64,000 bases of DNA from Ardenticatenales bacterium (GCA_020634575.1 JACKBM010000032.1:9501-73500), one strand, 5' to 3'. Shown: positions 45,051 through 53,698, counted from the stretch's first letter. Numbers and translations are program-made. The notes: generated by a model not told the origin, from the sequence alone.

Positions 45051-45836
45051 ATGCGCGAGAATAAAATCAAAACGATCTGGTCAAACGGGGGCAATGTGGT
45101 CAATGGCTGGCTGGCGATCCCCAGCAGCTGGTCAGCGGAGGCGATGGCTCATCAGGGCTTTGACAGCCTGACGGTGGACATGCAGCATGGCCTGGCTGAC
45201 TATCAGACCGCGGTCACCATGCTCCAGGCGGTCTCTACAACCGATGTCATCCCCATGGCCCGCGTGCCCTGGAATGAGCCGGGCATCATCATGCGCATGT
45301 TGGACGCCGGCTGCTACGGCATTGTCTGCCCGATGATCAACACGCGGGCTGAAGCAGAGCAATTTGTGGGCGCCTGCCGTTATCATCCGGCCGGTTACCG
45401 CAGCGCCGGTCCCACCCGGGCCCGCATCTACTCCGGCGGCAACTACCTCGAGGAGGCCAATGACGTCATCCTCACCTTCGCCATGATCGAGACCGCCCAG
45501 GCGATCGAGAACCTGGAAGATATCCTGAGCGTACCCGGCCTGGACGCTGTCTACGTCGGCCCCAGCGACCTCTCCATCACCCTCGGCGTCCAGGGGCAGT
45601 TCGACTCCCCGCCGATGAAAGAGGCCCTGGCCTACATCGCCGACACCGCGGCCAAACACGGCGTCGTCCCCGGCATCCACACCTCCGGCCCTGAGTTCGC
45701 CCTCAAAATGCTGGGCATCGGCTACCGCTTCGTCACCCTCACCTCAGACAGCGCCATGATGACCCAGATGGCCAAACAGATGGTGGACGAGACGAGGGCG
45801 GGCCAGAGTTCAAATGATGCAGGGCAGCTTTACTAA
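45051..45836 (+). CDS. HpcH/HpaI-family aldolase
   Basis: The 261-residue TIM-barrel protein matches class II pyruvate-dependent aldolases of the HpcH/HpaI family: LTVDMQHGLADYQ with the catalytic His, VPWNEPGIIMRMLDAGCYGIVCPM with the catalytic Arg region altered to PWNEP, and FAMIETAQAIENLEDIL..VYVGPSDLS with the metal-binding Glu and Asp. It should cleave or form a 4-hydroxy-2-oxo acid releasing pyruvate. AGAGGAA precedes the ATG. The stop codon TAA is the first three bases of a 40-bp palindrome. Confidence 0.88.
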   Translation: MRENKIKTIWSNGGNVVNGWLAIPSSWSAEAMAHQGFDSLTVDMQHGLADYQTAVTMLQAVSTTDVIPMARVPWNEPGIIMRMLDAGCYGIVCPMINTRAEAEQFVGACRYHPAGYRSAGPTRARIYSGGNYLEEANDVILTFAMIETAQAIENLEDILSVPGLDAVYVGPSDLSITLGVQGQFDSPPMKEALAYIADTAAKHGVVPGIHTSGPEFALKMLGIGYRFVTLTSDSAMMTQMAKQMVDETRAGQSSNDAGQLY

Positions 45837-45873
45837 CAGCTAATAGCTAACAGCTGTTAGCTATTAGCTGTTA
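45834..45873. repeat. 40-bp perfect palindrome of TAACAGC words
   Basis: The sequence is identical to its reverse complement over 40 bases, centred between 45853 and 45854 (central CAG|CTG), and is built from TAACAGC/TAATAGC words also present in the modular repeats at 2565 and 4040. A further TGTTAG follows. It overlaps the aldolase stop codon and may act as a terminator or cruciform. Confidence 0.9.
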
Positions 45874-45892
45874 GCTGTTAGTCAGAACATTC

Positions 45893-46576
45893 GTGATCTG
45901 GCTCTACCTCCTCCCCGCCCTTCTCCTCCTGGCCGCCTTCCTGTATTGGGGGCTGGTGATTACGGAGGGTGTCTATTTTGGCCGCCGGCTGGTTGTCTGG
46001 TTGTATGATCTGACGGCGCCGAAGTATGAGGGGATCAAGGAGTTTAATGAGCTGGCGGAGCGCTTTTTTATCGCCCAGCCGCTGCTGCAGTTGATGGACG
46101 ATTATGCGTCGTTGCGGGTGCTGGATGTGGCGGCGGGGACTGGCCGGGTGGCGCGTAGCTTTTACCTGGAGGGAGATGCCTTTGCCGGGCAGATCATCTC
46201 GTTGGAGGCATCCGGACCGATGCTGGCGGTGGGACGGGATCTGGCGGACCGGCCGGATACCCACTGGCTCCAGGCTCTCGCCGAACCGCTCCCCTTCGCC
46301 GACGCCCAGTTTGAGATCGTCACCTGCCTGGAAGCGCTGGAGTTCCTGCCCTCGCAGGAAAAGGCGCTGGCGGAGATGGTCCGGGTGCTGCGGCCCGATG
46401 GCGTCCTGCTCACCACCCGCCGCAAGGGCTGGGAAGCACACACTTTTATTGGCCGTTACTACAGCGAAGCCCACTTCGTAGAACTGCTGCAGGGGCTGGG
46501 CCTCATCAACGTCATGGTCCAGCCCTGGCAGTTTGACTACGAACTCGTCTTCGCCATCAAACCGCCTGAGGAATAG
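45893..46576 (+). CDS. Membrane-anchored class I SAM-dependent methyltransferase
   Basis: The 227-residue product begins with a hydrophobic helix (WLYLLPALLLLAAFLYWGLVI in two pieces, residues 3-23), then a linker and a Rossmann-type methyltransferase domain. Motif I is LDVAAGTGRVARSFY, motif II is around ISLEASGPML, and motif IV is FEIVTCLEALEFLP. The substrate is unknown; the anchor suggests a lipid or quinone. The start is GTG at 45893, right after the 40-bp palindrome, with no clear ribosome site. Confidence 0.8.
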   Translation: MIWLYLLPALLLLAAFLYWGLVITEGVYFGRRLVVWLYDLTAPKYEGIKEFNELAERFFIAQPLLQLMDDYASLRVLDVAAGTGRVARSFYLEGDAFAGQIISLEASGPMLAVGRDLADRPDTHWLQALAEPLPFADAQFEIVTCLEALEFLPSQEKALAEMVRVLRPDGVLLTTRRKGWEAHTFIGRYYSEAHFVELLQGLGLINVMVQPWQFDYELVFAIKPPEE

Positions 46577-46583
46577 GGTTTTT

Positions 46584-46738
46584 GCCGCAGATTGCGCAGA
46601 TTACAGGATTTTTGCATTCGCGTTCTAGACGTGTTGGGAAAAGTAAATCGGGAACAGTCCCCTTCCCCGAACTTGTGCTGAGCGGAGCGAAGTGTCTACC
46701 TGTCATGCTGAGCACAGCGAAGCATCTGCGGCAAAAAA
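46584..46738. repeat. Composite dispersed repeat: GCCGCAGAT element containing CTGAGC repeats
   Basis: The outer ends GCCGCAGATTGCGCAGATT (46584-46602) and ATCTGCGGCAAAAAA (46724-46738) match the element at 31122-31195. Inside lie two CTGAGC(A/G)(C/G)AGCGAAG words (near 46678 and 46708), a different repeat family. It looks like one repeat inserted in or recombined with another. Confidence 0.7.
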
Positions 46739-46750
46739 GAATAGGTCAAC

Positions 46751-47182
46751 ATGTCAATTAGAACGATGTCTATCGACGACTACGACGCCATTATCGCCAT
46801 GTTTGCGGCCACGCCGGGTGTGACTGTGCGGGATGCGGATAATCGGGAGGCGACGGCGGTTTACCTTGAGCGCAATCCTGGCCTTAGTTTTGTGGCGGAA
46901 GAGGCTGGCGCCATCGTCGGCTGCGTCATGTGCGGCCACGACGGGCGCCGTGGCTACCTGCAGCACCTCGTCGTCAACCCGGCCTACCGGGGCCGCGGTC
47001 TCGGCGAAGCCCTGACCAGCGCTTGCCTGGACGCCCTCGAGGCCCTCGGCATCCGCAAAACCCACATCTTCGTCCTCAAGACCAACGAGATCGCCAACCA
47101 ATTCTGGCCCAAACGGGGCTGGCAGCTGCGCGAGGACATCTACATGTACTCGTACAACCGCTCGGATAATCCCAATATTTAG
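46751..47182 (+). CDS. GNAT-family N-acetyltransferase
   Basis: The 143-residue product has the acetyl-CoA binding motif A LQHLVVNPAYRGRGLGEALTSACLDAL and the beta-strand region GAIVGCVMCGHDGRRGYL before it, the usual GNAT arrangement. The end (TNEIANQFWPKRGWQLREDIYMYS) matches the motif B region. It transfers an acetyl group to an amine, but the acceptor is unknown. It lies between two repeat-bearing gaps and is probably transcribed alone. Confidence 0.88.
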   Translation: MSIRTMSIDDYDAIIAMFAATPGVTVRDADNREATAVYLERNPGLSFVAEEAGAIVGCVMCGHDGRRGYLQHLVVNPAYRGRGLGEALTSACLDALEALGIRKTHIFVLKTNEIANQFWPKRGWQLREDIYMYSYNRSDNPNI

Positions 47183-47216
47183 CTAACCTGCTGCTACGGA
47201 CTCTCCTTTATCTTAA

Positions 47217-47481
47217 CGACATTTCCTGAGCCTCCTTCATGGGGTATGACGACCCTCTAGAGCAGGCGAAGGACCCCGCCCTGGCTCCTTAACCAGAACA
47301 TCTGCTTCCGGGAAGCGAATGTCGCCTGCCCGGTGCACCACAGCGCGCTGACCTGGCAACAGCCTGATTCGCCAGCCACACTGACCAGCCATCGACCGGG
47401 TCGGGCCAGCGTCACAGGAAGGGATCCTTCGCCTGCTCTCAGTTAGCCTGATGCCCCATGAAGGAGGCTCAGGAAATGTCG
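47217..47481. mobile_element. MITE-like element with 28-bp perfect inverted ends
   Basis: The ends at 47217-47244 and 47454-47481 are perfect inverted copies of 28 bases (inner word CCATGAAGGAGGCTCAGG on the right). A second inner pair, GAGCAGGCGAAGGA at 47260-47273 and its complement at 47425-47438, is also present. The 265-base unit has no transposase and no clear target duplication. It could be a non-autonomous transposon or a structured RNA gene. Confidence 0.7.
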
Positions 47482-47526
47482 GCAAAGTGAGTTTGGACCG
47501 CGGCAGGATACCCATCGCCCGACACA

Positions 47527-47546
47527 GTGTGTATAGTGTGTATAAT
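47527..47546 (+). promoter_or_regulatory. Promoter/operator of hicB: tandem GTGTGTATA with TATAAT
   Basis: Two head-to-tail copies of GTGTGTATA (47527-47535 and 47536-47544) run into TATAAT (47541-47546). Direct repeats overlapping the -10 suit autoregulation by the ribbon-helix-helix part of the HicB protein encoded at 47619. No good -35 is seen. Confidence 0.5.
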
Positions 47547-47618
47547 TGACAGATAAAAGCCGCGAGATCATTGCCAGATAGGCTGGCTGGGAATGGCCGC
47601 CAAACAAGTGAGGGGAGC

Positions 47619-48026
47619 ATGAACTATCCCGTCGTCATTCACAAAGATCCGGATTCTGATTACGGCGTGACGGTACCGGATCTGCCGGGCTGTTTTTCCG
47701 CCGGGCAAACCATTGACGAGGCCCTGGTACAGGTCGTCGAAGCTATTGAAACCCATCTGGAGGGGCTGCTGCTGGATGGTGAAGAGTTGCCAGCTGGCAC
47801 AACCATCGAGGCGTACCAAAACGACCCGGCTTATGCTGACGGGGTCTGGGCTATTGTGACGGTTGATCTGTCCAGGCTTTCCGGCCGGTCCAAACGGGTC
47901 AATATCACCCTGCCAGAACGACTGCTCAATATCATGGACCAATACGCCGCTGAGCATGGTGAAACCCGCTCCGGCCTCATCGCTGAAGCGGCCCTGGAAT
48001 ATATCGTGCGGCGGCAACAATCGTAA
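47619..48026 (+). CDS. HicB-family antitoxin, apparently without HicA
   Basis: The 135-residue product has the HicB partially degraded RNase-H-like domain (YPVVIHKDPDSDYGVTVPDLPGC, in two adjoining pieces, residues 3-25) with the AGQTIDEAL helix, then a ribbon-helix-helix DNA-binding end KRVNITLPERLLNIMDQY. HicB normally neutralises the small RNase toxin HicA encoded next to it. No HicA-like frame with its catalytic His and double-stranded RNA-binding fold is seen on either side. GAGGGGAG precedes ATG 47619. It may be a solitary regulator or an antitoxin left after loss of its toxin. Confidence 0.88.
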   Translation: MNYPVVIHKDPDSDYGVTVPDLPGCFSAGQTIDEALVQVVEAIETHLEGLLLDGEELPAGTTIEAYQNDPAYADGVWAIVTVDLSRLSGRSKRVNITLPERLLNIMDQYAAEHGETRSGLIAEAALEYIVRRQQS

Positions 48027-48110
48027 GCGCCGCTTGCCAACTGCCGTCCCATTCCGCCATAATACCGCTGGGAAAGGGTTCAAAATCGATACGTTGCCCG
48101 GGAGTAGACC

Positions 48111-48965
48111 ATGCAACTGCCGCTTTTTGATCCGCAACCGGCCGATCCCCTCACCCAGATAGGCCCTGCCGCGGTCAGCTACAAAGCCGCCCGCTCCATC
48201 CTGACCAGCACCGCCGGCTTCCTCGACGGCTACGATTTCTCCCTCAACCCGTACAGCGGCTGCACCTTTGGTTGCACCTATTGTTACGCCGCCTTCTTTA
48301 GCCGGGACAGCGCCAGGCAGGCAACCTGGGGCGCCTGGGTTCAGGTCAAGGAAAATGCCCTGCAACTGCTGCGCAAACAACGCAGGCAGCCCCTTCAGGA
48401 TAAGATCATTTACATGAGCAGCGTCACAGACCCGTATCAGCCGATTGAGCGCAAATTGGGCCTGACCCGCCAGATCCTCCAGGAACTGCTGGATTATCAT
48501 CAGGTACGGCTGGTCATCCAAACGCGCAGCCCCCTGGTCACGCGCGACATCGATTTGCTCAGCCAGTTCGCGCATCTTCAGGTCAACATGACCGTCACGA
48601 CAGACAGCGAGCAGGTCCGGCGCGCCTTTGAGCCTGGCTGCCCGGGCAACAACGCCCGGCTGGAGGCGATCCGGGCCGTCGCCGCCGCCGGGATTAGCAG
48701 CTGCGTGACGCTGACGCCGCTGTTACCAGTCGAGGATCCGGCCGGTTTTGCCCGGGCCGTCGCAGCCACCGGCGCGGGGAGCTTCATCGTCCAACCCTTC
48801 CATGTCACCCGGGGGAAGTTCGTGGCCGGCACACGCCAGCAGGCTCTTGACCTCGTCAAAAAGCTGGGCTGGGATAATGATCGCTATCTGGCCACTGTCA
48901 ACATCTTGCGGCACCATTTGCCCAACCTGAGCGAAGGCAAAGCGGGCTTTGCCCCGCCAGATTAA
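48111..48965 (+). CDS. Radical SAM protein, spore photoproduct lyase-like (SplB) family
   Basis: The 284-residue product carries CTFGCTYCYA (Cys51, Cys55, Cys58) for a 4Fe-4S cluster with SAM. NPYSGCTFGCTYCYA and IYMSSVTDPYQPIERKLGLTR in two pieces are typical of the group annotated as SPL family or Rv2578c-like radical SAM proteins, which is widespread in non-sporulating bacteria and of unknown function. A DNA repair role is not established. GGGAG precedes the ATG. The two-component genes follow after a 43-base gap in the same direction. Confidence 0.88.
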   Translation: MQLPLFDPQPADPLTQIGPAAVSYKAARSILTSTAGFLDGYDFSLNPYSGCTFGCTYCYAAFFSRDSARQATWGAWVQVKENALQLLRKQRRQPLQDKIIYMSSVTDPYQPIERKLGLTRQILQELLDYHQVRLVIQTRSPLVTRDIDLLSQFAHLQVNMTVTTDSEQVRRAFEPGCPGNNARLEAIRAVAAAGISSCVTLTPLLPVEDPAGFARAVAATGAGSFIVQPFHVTRGKFVAGTRQQALDLVKKLGWDNDRYLATVNILRHHLPNLSEGKAGFAPPD

Positions 48966-49008
48966 CAGTCCTGTTGTAATCACAACCAAAAATCGCTAAG
49001 CTACTCAT

Positions 49009-49749
49009 ATGAGTCACAAAATCTTGCTTGTCGAAGATGACAAGACGTTACAGGAAACGGTCAAATATAATTTGACCCGCCAGGGCTACGACGTCAGCAC
49101 CGCCTCTGACGGGCGCGCCGCCCTGAAGCAGGCCCGGGAGCAGGCGCCGGAGCTGATCATCCTGGATGTGATGCTGCCGGAGATGGATGGCTTCGAGGTC
49201 TGCCGCATCCTGCGCAAGGAGATGAGCGTCCCCATCATCATGCTCACCGCCCGCACCGACGAGGTAGACCGGGTAGTCGGCCTGGAGGTGGGCGCCGACG
49301 ACTATCTGACCAAGCCATTCAGCATGCGGGAGCTAATGGCCCGCGTCAAGGCGATGCTGCGCCGGGTCCAGCTTATCCGCGACGAGCTAGAAAGTAGCCC
49401 GAACGGTCATGGGGAATCAGCCGCGAACATTGAGACGGCGCCAGCTGGCGAAATCCTCACCTTCGGCAACCTCACCATCAACCTGCGCCGCCACGAGATC
49501 TCCCTGGACGGCGACCCGATCCAGATGAAGCCGATGGAGCGTGAGTTGCTCCTTTTCCTGGCCCGCAACCGGGGCATTGCCCTCTCGCGCGATCTGATTC
49601 TGGAACGCGTCTGGGGCTGGCAATATGACAGCGGCAGCCGCACCGTCGACGTCCACGTCCGCTGGCTGCGCGAGAAAATCGAGAAGGATCCCAAATACCC
49701 GGAGCGCATCGTCACCGTGCGCGGCCTCGGCTATCGCTTCGAAGGGTAA
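49009..49749 (+). CDS. OmpR/PhoB-family response regulator
   Basis: The 246-residue product has an N-terminal receiver with VEDD, phosphoacceptor Asp53 in [10 protein letters not shown] and Lys in DDYLTKPFS, then a winged-helix effector domain (about 150-245) with [16 protein letters not shown] and [16 protein letters not shown]. The kinase gene starts eight bases after its stop. The pair resembles PhoR-PhoB/SenX3-RegX3 in general form; no phosphate genes lie nearby, so the signal is open. Confidence 0.92.
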   Translation: MSHKILLVEDDKTLQETVKYNLTRQGYDVSTASDGRAALKQAREQAPELIILDVMLPEMDGFEVCRILRKEMSVPIIMLTARTDEVDRVVGLEVGADDYLTKPFSMRELMARVKAMLRRVQLIRDELESSPNGHGESAANIETAPAGEILTFGNLTINLRRHEISLDGDPIQMKPMERELLLFLARNRGIALSRDLILERVWGWQYDSGSRTVDVHVRWLREKIEKDPKYPERIVTVRGLGYRFEG

Positions 49750-49757
49750 ATCCGGCC

Positions 49758-51134
49758 ATGTCCACCAGGCTGCCCCTGCGCCTTCTGCTTCCCATCGCCC
49801 TGATCAACCTGATTACCCTGGCCGGTCTGGCCTGGTATCTGGGCCGGCCCGGCTGCGACGGGAGCTGCACGGTGCCGGCCATCCTGCTTTTTGTGGCGCT
49901 CAATCTGCTGCCAACGGCGCTGCTGATCGCCCTGACAGCCGGCCGGGATCGCGCCTTTATTGAGCAGCTAACGGCCCATTTGCGCCCGCTGGTGCGGGGC
50001 GAACCGGCCGGTCGCCTCCTCAACGTCGCCCACGAACCGCTCAACCAGCTCATCACTACCATCAACAACCTGACTGATCAATGGGAAGAAGAACGCCAGA
50101 CGCTGCGCGCTGACCAGCAGCAGCTGGCCGCCGTCCTCGACCAGATCGCCACCGGCGTCCTCATTACCGACGGCAATGGCGAGGTACAACTGGCCAACCC
50201 GGCGGCCCTGGAGCTACTCGGCCTCAAAGGGGCCTCTCAACTCAACCGCTCCTTTGCCTCCATCGCCCGACACCACCAGCTGATTGAGCTGTGGCGCCGT
50301 TGTCGCGAAGAATGGACGGAGCAGATTGCCGCCATCAACATTGATGCTCGCGGCGGCATCTTTCTGCAGGCCATCATCTCCCCCTTCCAGGAACGGGCCG
50401 GCCAGCGCTGTCTCATCATCCTGCAGGATCTGACCCGCATCCGCCAGCTGGAAACAGTACGGCGCGACCTGATCAGCAACGTCTCCCACGAGTTTCGCAC
50501 GCCACTGGCCTCCCTGCGCGCCCTGGTTGAGACTTTGCAGGAGGGCGCTCTCGACGACCCGCCTGCGGCCCAGCATTTTCTGCAACGAACCGCCCACGAG
50601 GTGGACACCCTGACCCAGATCGTCGAGGAGCTGTTGACGCTGTCCCGGATCGAAGGTGGGCAAGTCGCGCTGCGGCTGCAAGCAACTTCAGTAACCGACC
50701 TGCTGCTGGCAACGGCGGAGCGATTCTTGCCGCAGGCGGAACGGCAGGAGATCGATTTGCGGCTGGACGTACCGGCCGGTTTACCGCCGGTCCTGGCCGA
50801 TGAGGGCCAGATCCTGACGGTCTTGAGCAACCTGGTTCATAATGCGATTAAGTACACACCGGCCGGTGGTCAGGTCACGTTAAGCGCCCACCGGCAAGAA
50901 GACCAGATCTGCTTCCTTGTGGCCGATACCGGCGAGGGTATCCCCAGCGACGACCTACCCCGCATCTTTGAACGCTTTTACAAGGCTGACCGTGCCCGGC
51001 AGCGCCAGATCGGTGGCACCGGCCTGGGGCTGGCCATCGCCAAACACACCGTCCAGGCCCACGGTGGCCGCATCTGGGCGGAGAGCAGAGAGCGCAAGGG
51101 CAGCACCTTCTTCTTTACGCTACCAACCGCCTGA
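49758..51134 (+). CDS. Sensor histidine kinase
   Basis: The 458-residue product has two N-terminal membrane helices (about 8-28 and 35-58), a HAMP-like linker, a PAS domain (about 115-220), and a kinase core: phosphorylated His244 in NVSHEFRTPLASL, N box NLVHNAIKYTP, G1 DTGEGIPSDD, F box ERFYKADRAR and G2 GGTGLGLAIAKH. The external part is very short, so the PAS domain may sense an internal or membrane signal. It is encoded directly after its response regulator. Three ACCGGCCGGT palindromes lie inside it. Confidence 0.92.
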   Translation: MSTRLPLRLLLPIALINLITLAGLAWYLGRPGCDGSCTVPAILLFVALNLLPTALLIALTAGRDRAFIEQLTAHLRPLVRGEPAGRLLNVAHEPLNQLITTINNLTDQWEEERQTLRADQQQLAAVLDQIATGVLITDGNGEVQLANPAALELLGLKGASQLNRSFASIARHHQLIELWRRCREEWTEQIAAINIDARGGIFLQAIISPFQERAGQRCLIILQDLTRIRQLETVRRDLISNVSHEFRTPLASLRALVETLQEGALDDPPAAQHFLQRTAHEVDTLTQIVEELLTLSRIEGGQVALRLQATSVTDLLLATAERFLPQAERQEIDLRLDVPAGLPPVLADEGQILTVLSNLVHNAIKYTPAGGQVTLSAHRQEDQICFLVADTGEGIPSDDLPRIFERFYKADRARQRQIGGTGLGLAIAKHTVQAHGGRIWAESRERKGSTFFFTLPTA

Positions 51135-51237
51135 GTTTCCTTATCCCTGCTTCAGAAGGATCATTTTTTGCCCGTCAAGGCGTCCTTCTGTACACTGACC
51201 GCTTTGGATTGCACTCATTTCTCACTAGGAACGCTTC

Positions 51238-52185
51238 ATGACCGCTGGCCAGATCGCTCTGAATATCGCCATCGTACTCGGTAGTATCCTGGCCCTCTGG
51301 ATTGGCGCTGATTTCTTTGTCGCCTCGGCTGCCCGCATCGCCCGCAAGATGGGCATGTCGGAGCTGGTCATCGGCCTGACCATTGTGGCGATGGGCACCT
51401 CCGCCCCTGAATTCGCCGTCACTGCCCTGGCCGCCTGGCACGGCACCGCTTCCATCCCCATCGGCAACGTCGTCGGCTCCAACATCTTTAATCTCGGCTT
51501 CATCCTGGGCACCGTCGCCATCATCCATTCCATCAGCACAGACAGAAATGTCATTTTTCGGGATGGTTCTATCCTCATCGGCTCCACCCTGATGTTGTTG
51601 CTTTTTATGTGGGATGGTCAATTGGTCCGCTGGGAGGGCATCGTCATGTTTCTCTCCCTGCTCGCCTACCTCGGCTTTCTCATGTACAAGCGGGAGTATG
51701 ATGACGATGAGGTGCCAGATGGCGAATATAGCTGGAAAGATATCCCGCTTTTGCTGGGCGGCCTGGTGCTCATTGTCCTGGGCGGACGTTACCTGGTCTC
51801 GTCCTCTGTCCTGCTGGCGGAGGCTGTTGGTCTGTCAGAATGGGCTATTGGCGTGACCATTGTCGCGGCCGGCACCTCGGCCCCGGAAGCGGTCACCTCC
51901 ATCGTGGCCATCACCCGGGGGCACAGCCAGATTTCCCTGGGTAATCTGATTGGTAGCAACATCTTCAATGTCCTGGGAGTGCTCGGCTTTGCCGGCATCC
52001 TGACCCCACTCAGCCTCGGCCCCGGCGAATATTTCAGCCTGGTTTACCTGACTATCCAGATGATCATCACCGCTTTATTGATGCGTAATGGCTGGCAGCT
52101 CTCGCGCCGGGAAGGGATTGTACTGCTGCTGATCAATGGCGCCGTCTGGATCTACTTCATCATGAGCGGCCGGGCCGCGGTTTAG
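51238..52185 (+). CDS. Ca2+/Na+ antiporter, CaCA family (YrbG-like)
   Basis: The 315-residue product has ten or so helices and the two inverted alpha repeats of cation/Ca2+ exchangers: GTSAPEFAVTALAAW with GNVVGSNIFNLG in the first half, and GTSAPEAVTSIVAI with GNLIGSNIFNVLG in the second. The two Glu and the Asn/Ser residues of these repeats form the ion sites. It exports Ca2+ in exchange for Na+ or H+. It follows the kinase gene by 103 bases in the same direction and may be co-transcribed. Confidence 0.92.
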   Translation: MTAGQIALNIAIVLGSILALWIGADFFVASAARIARKMGMSELVIGLTIVAMGTSAPEFAVTALAAWHGTASIPIGNVVGSNIFNLGFILGTVAIIHSISTDRNVIFRDGSILIGSTLMLLLFMWDGQLVRWEGIVMFLSLLAYLGFLMYKREYDDDEVPDGEYSWKDIPLLLGGLVLIVLGGRYLVSSSVLLAEAVGLSEWAIGVTIVAAGTSAPEAVTSIVAITRGHSQISLGNLIGSNIFNVLGVLGFAGILTPLSLGPGEYFSLVYLTIQMIITALLMRNGWQLSRREGIVLLLINGAVWIYFIMSGRAAV

Positions 52186-52679
52186 CGCCTATCCAGTGCT
52201 GGCCCGCAACAATCCTTTCCGACGTCATCTCGAACGACACAGGCCCTACCTGCACGATCAACCTGACGGAGCGACAGACCCCTATCCATGGCGCCGCCTG
52301 AACCGGCCCACATCTCGGTTGCCGAGGTTGCGTGGCCAGGCTGCTAAGAAACAAGGCGGAAATGGCGTGCGGTCTGAGGTTCGTAGTAAACGCTTTAGCG
52401 TTCCGCGTGCATCCCTTTTGGTGGTGGCGACGTGTCGACCAGCAGCCGTCTTGATGATCACAAAAGGCTAAAGCCCTTTACTACAAACCTGACTTCGTAC
52501 TGCAAATCTTGAACCAGTTTCTTCCCTTATTGAACGCGGCCCACCACGTGGTGTTTCTCAGGGTGACGTCGGTAAATTTTGGGTGATGACGTTGCGGACG
52601 GGCCTTGTAGCGATTTGCTGGGCTCAAAACCGGCAGCAGTTGACGCGAAACAAACCGTAGCGGCCATCTTCGTGCAGAA
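52186..52679. other. Gene-poor region with GTAGTAAA inverted repeat
   Basis: No gene is supported in these 490 bases between convergent genes. The one visible structure is an inverted pair about 100 bases long: GTAGTAAACGCTTTAGC (52382-52398) and GCTAAAGCCCTTTACTAC (52467-52484), probably another short dispersed element. Confidence 0.6.
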
Positions 52680-53093
52680 CTAAAGCAGCCCCCTGGCCCG
52701 CAACTGCTTCATCACCTGCGCCAGTTCCGTCTGCTGGGCGACAAAATCCGCATCACCCGTCAACTCAAAATCCAGACGGTGGAACGGATCGCCATCAAAG
52801 TCCCAGATCACCTGCAAACCCCAGCGATCCGGGCGAGGCACGTAGACCTCGCACATTTGCCAACCGTCGCCGGATGATAGGAATTCCACTTTATAAACAT
52901 GATAGCCTCTGCCATCGCTGAGATAGGGTGCGCTAATTTGAATGGCTGTGGCACCAGCCTGCTTGAGTTCGTCATGAATAAAGCGGCTGGGCAATCGCCG
53001 CTGAAACAAACGCCACCTCTGCTTCGAGAGCAAGGCAATCCAGGCCAGCATACCAAATATTGTCAGAAGGGGGCCCAGCAGAGCTTCAATCAT
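52680..53093 (-). CDS. Hypothetical membrane-anchored protein, paralogue 1
   Basis: The 137-residue product has one N-terminal transmembrane helix (about 5-24), then a soluble domain with ATAIQISAPYLSDGRGYHVY, VIWDFDGDPFHRLDFELTGDADFVAQQTELA (in segments) and a basic end. It is clearly homologous along its whole soluble domain to the product of the adjacent gene at 53109-53513. The family is not recognised. The two genes are 15 bases apart in the same direction. Confidence 0.7.
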   Translation of the reverse strand: MIEALLGPLLTIFGMLAWIALLSKQRWRLFQRRLPSRFIHDELKQAGATAIQISAPYLSDGRGYHVYKVEFLSSGDGWQMCEVYVPRPDRWGLQVIWDFDGDPFHRLDFELTGDADFVAQQTELAQVMKQLRARGLL

Positions 53094-53108
53094 ATTTGCA
53101 GCAACGAC

Positions 53109-53513
53109 CTAAAGAAGACCCTTTGTTCGCAATAGCTTGATCTCGTGCGCCAACTCGGTCTGCTGCGCCACAAAATCCGCATCCCCCGATAACTCAAAGT
53201 CCAGGCGATTAAAAGGATCACCATCATAATCCCAGATCACTTGTCTATCCCAAACATCACGGAACGGCATGTAAACCTGGCATACCCGCCACTCACCGGT
53301 CGCCGCCAGAAACTCAACCGGATAAACCTCATAGCCGCGCCCATCGCTAAGGAAAGGTGCCGAAATATCAATCGCTGTGGCGCCATCACGCTTCAGACTC
53401 GAGCGGATAAACTCCTCAGGCGTCACAATTTCGCGCCAGCCGCCATCAACATCATTAATTTGGATGGCAAAAACAAGTAGCACAAGAAAAACGAGCGGCA
53501 GCAAGTACCACAT
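53109..53513 (-). CDS. Hypothetical membrane-anchored protein, paralogue 2
   Basis: The 134-residue product begins MWYLLPLVFLVLLVFAIQ, a membrane anchor, and shares with its neighbour the stretches GATAIDISAPFLSDGRGYEVY and QVIWDYDGDPFNRLDFELSGD (given in part). ATG 53513 is chosen since the hydrophobic anchor starts there; a longer frame has no homologous part. It is the upstream gene of the pair. The conserved Asp/Glu-rich DGDPFxRLDFEL motif may bind metal, but no function is known. Confidence 0.68.
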   Translation of the reverse strand: MWYLLPLVFLVLLVFAIQINDVDGGWREIVTPEEFIRSSLKRDGATAIDISAPFLSDGRGYEVYPVEFLAATGEWRVCQVYMPFRDVWDRQVIWDYDGDPFNRLDFELSGDADFVAQQTELAHEIKLLRTKGLL

Positions 53514-53698
53514 AATGAAGTACAGTCTACTCCCATTTCCATTTGAATTGAAGGTTTTTCGGCCAATCTTGATGAATCCTTGACAGCCCTTTACAGTGGC
53601 ACTAACATCTTTGGACTGGGGTCCGTTTATTGTCACCAGGCCCCAGAGTTTCAGGAAGGGAAAAGTTGCCGCCCGGCAACTCATTTGGAGGAAAAATC

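Noticed and set aside
47237..47620. Open frame of 127 codons on the reverse strand
   Set aside because: It spans the inverted-repeat element and the hicB promoter; no protein family features.
48111..48965. Spore photoproduct lyase proper
   Set aside because: It is shorter and belongs to the broader SplB-like radical SAM group; nothing indicates sporulation.
52186..52679. Structured RNA or gene in the 490-base gap
   Set aside because: Apart from one inverted repeat pair, nothing consistent with a known RNA or a coding frame was seen.
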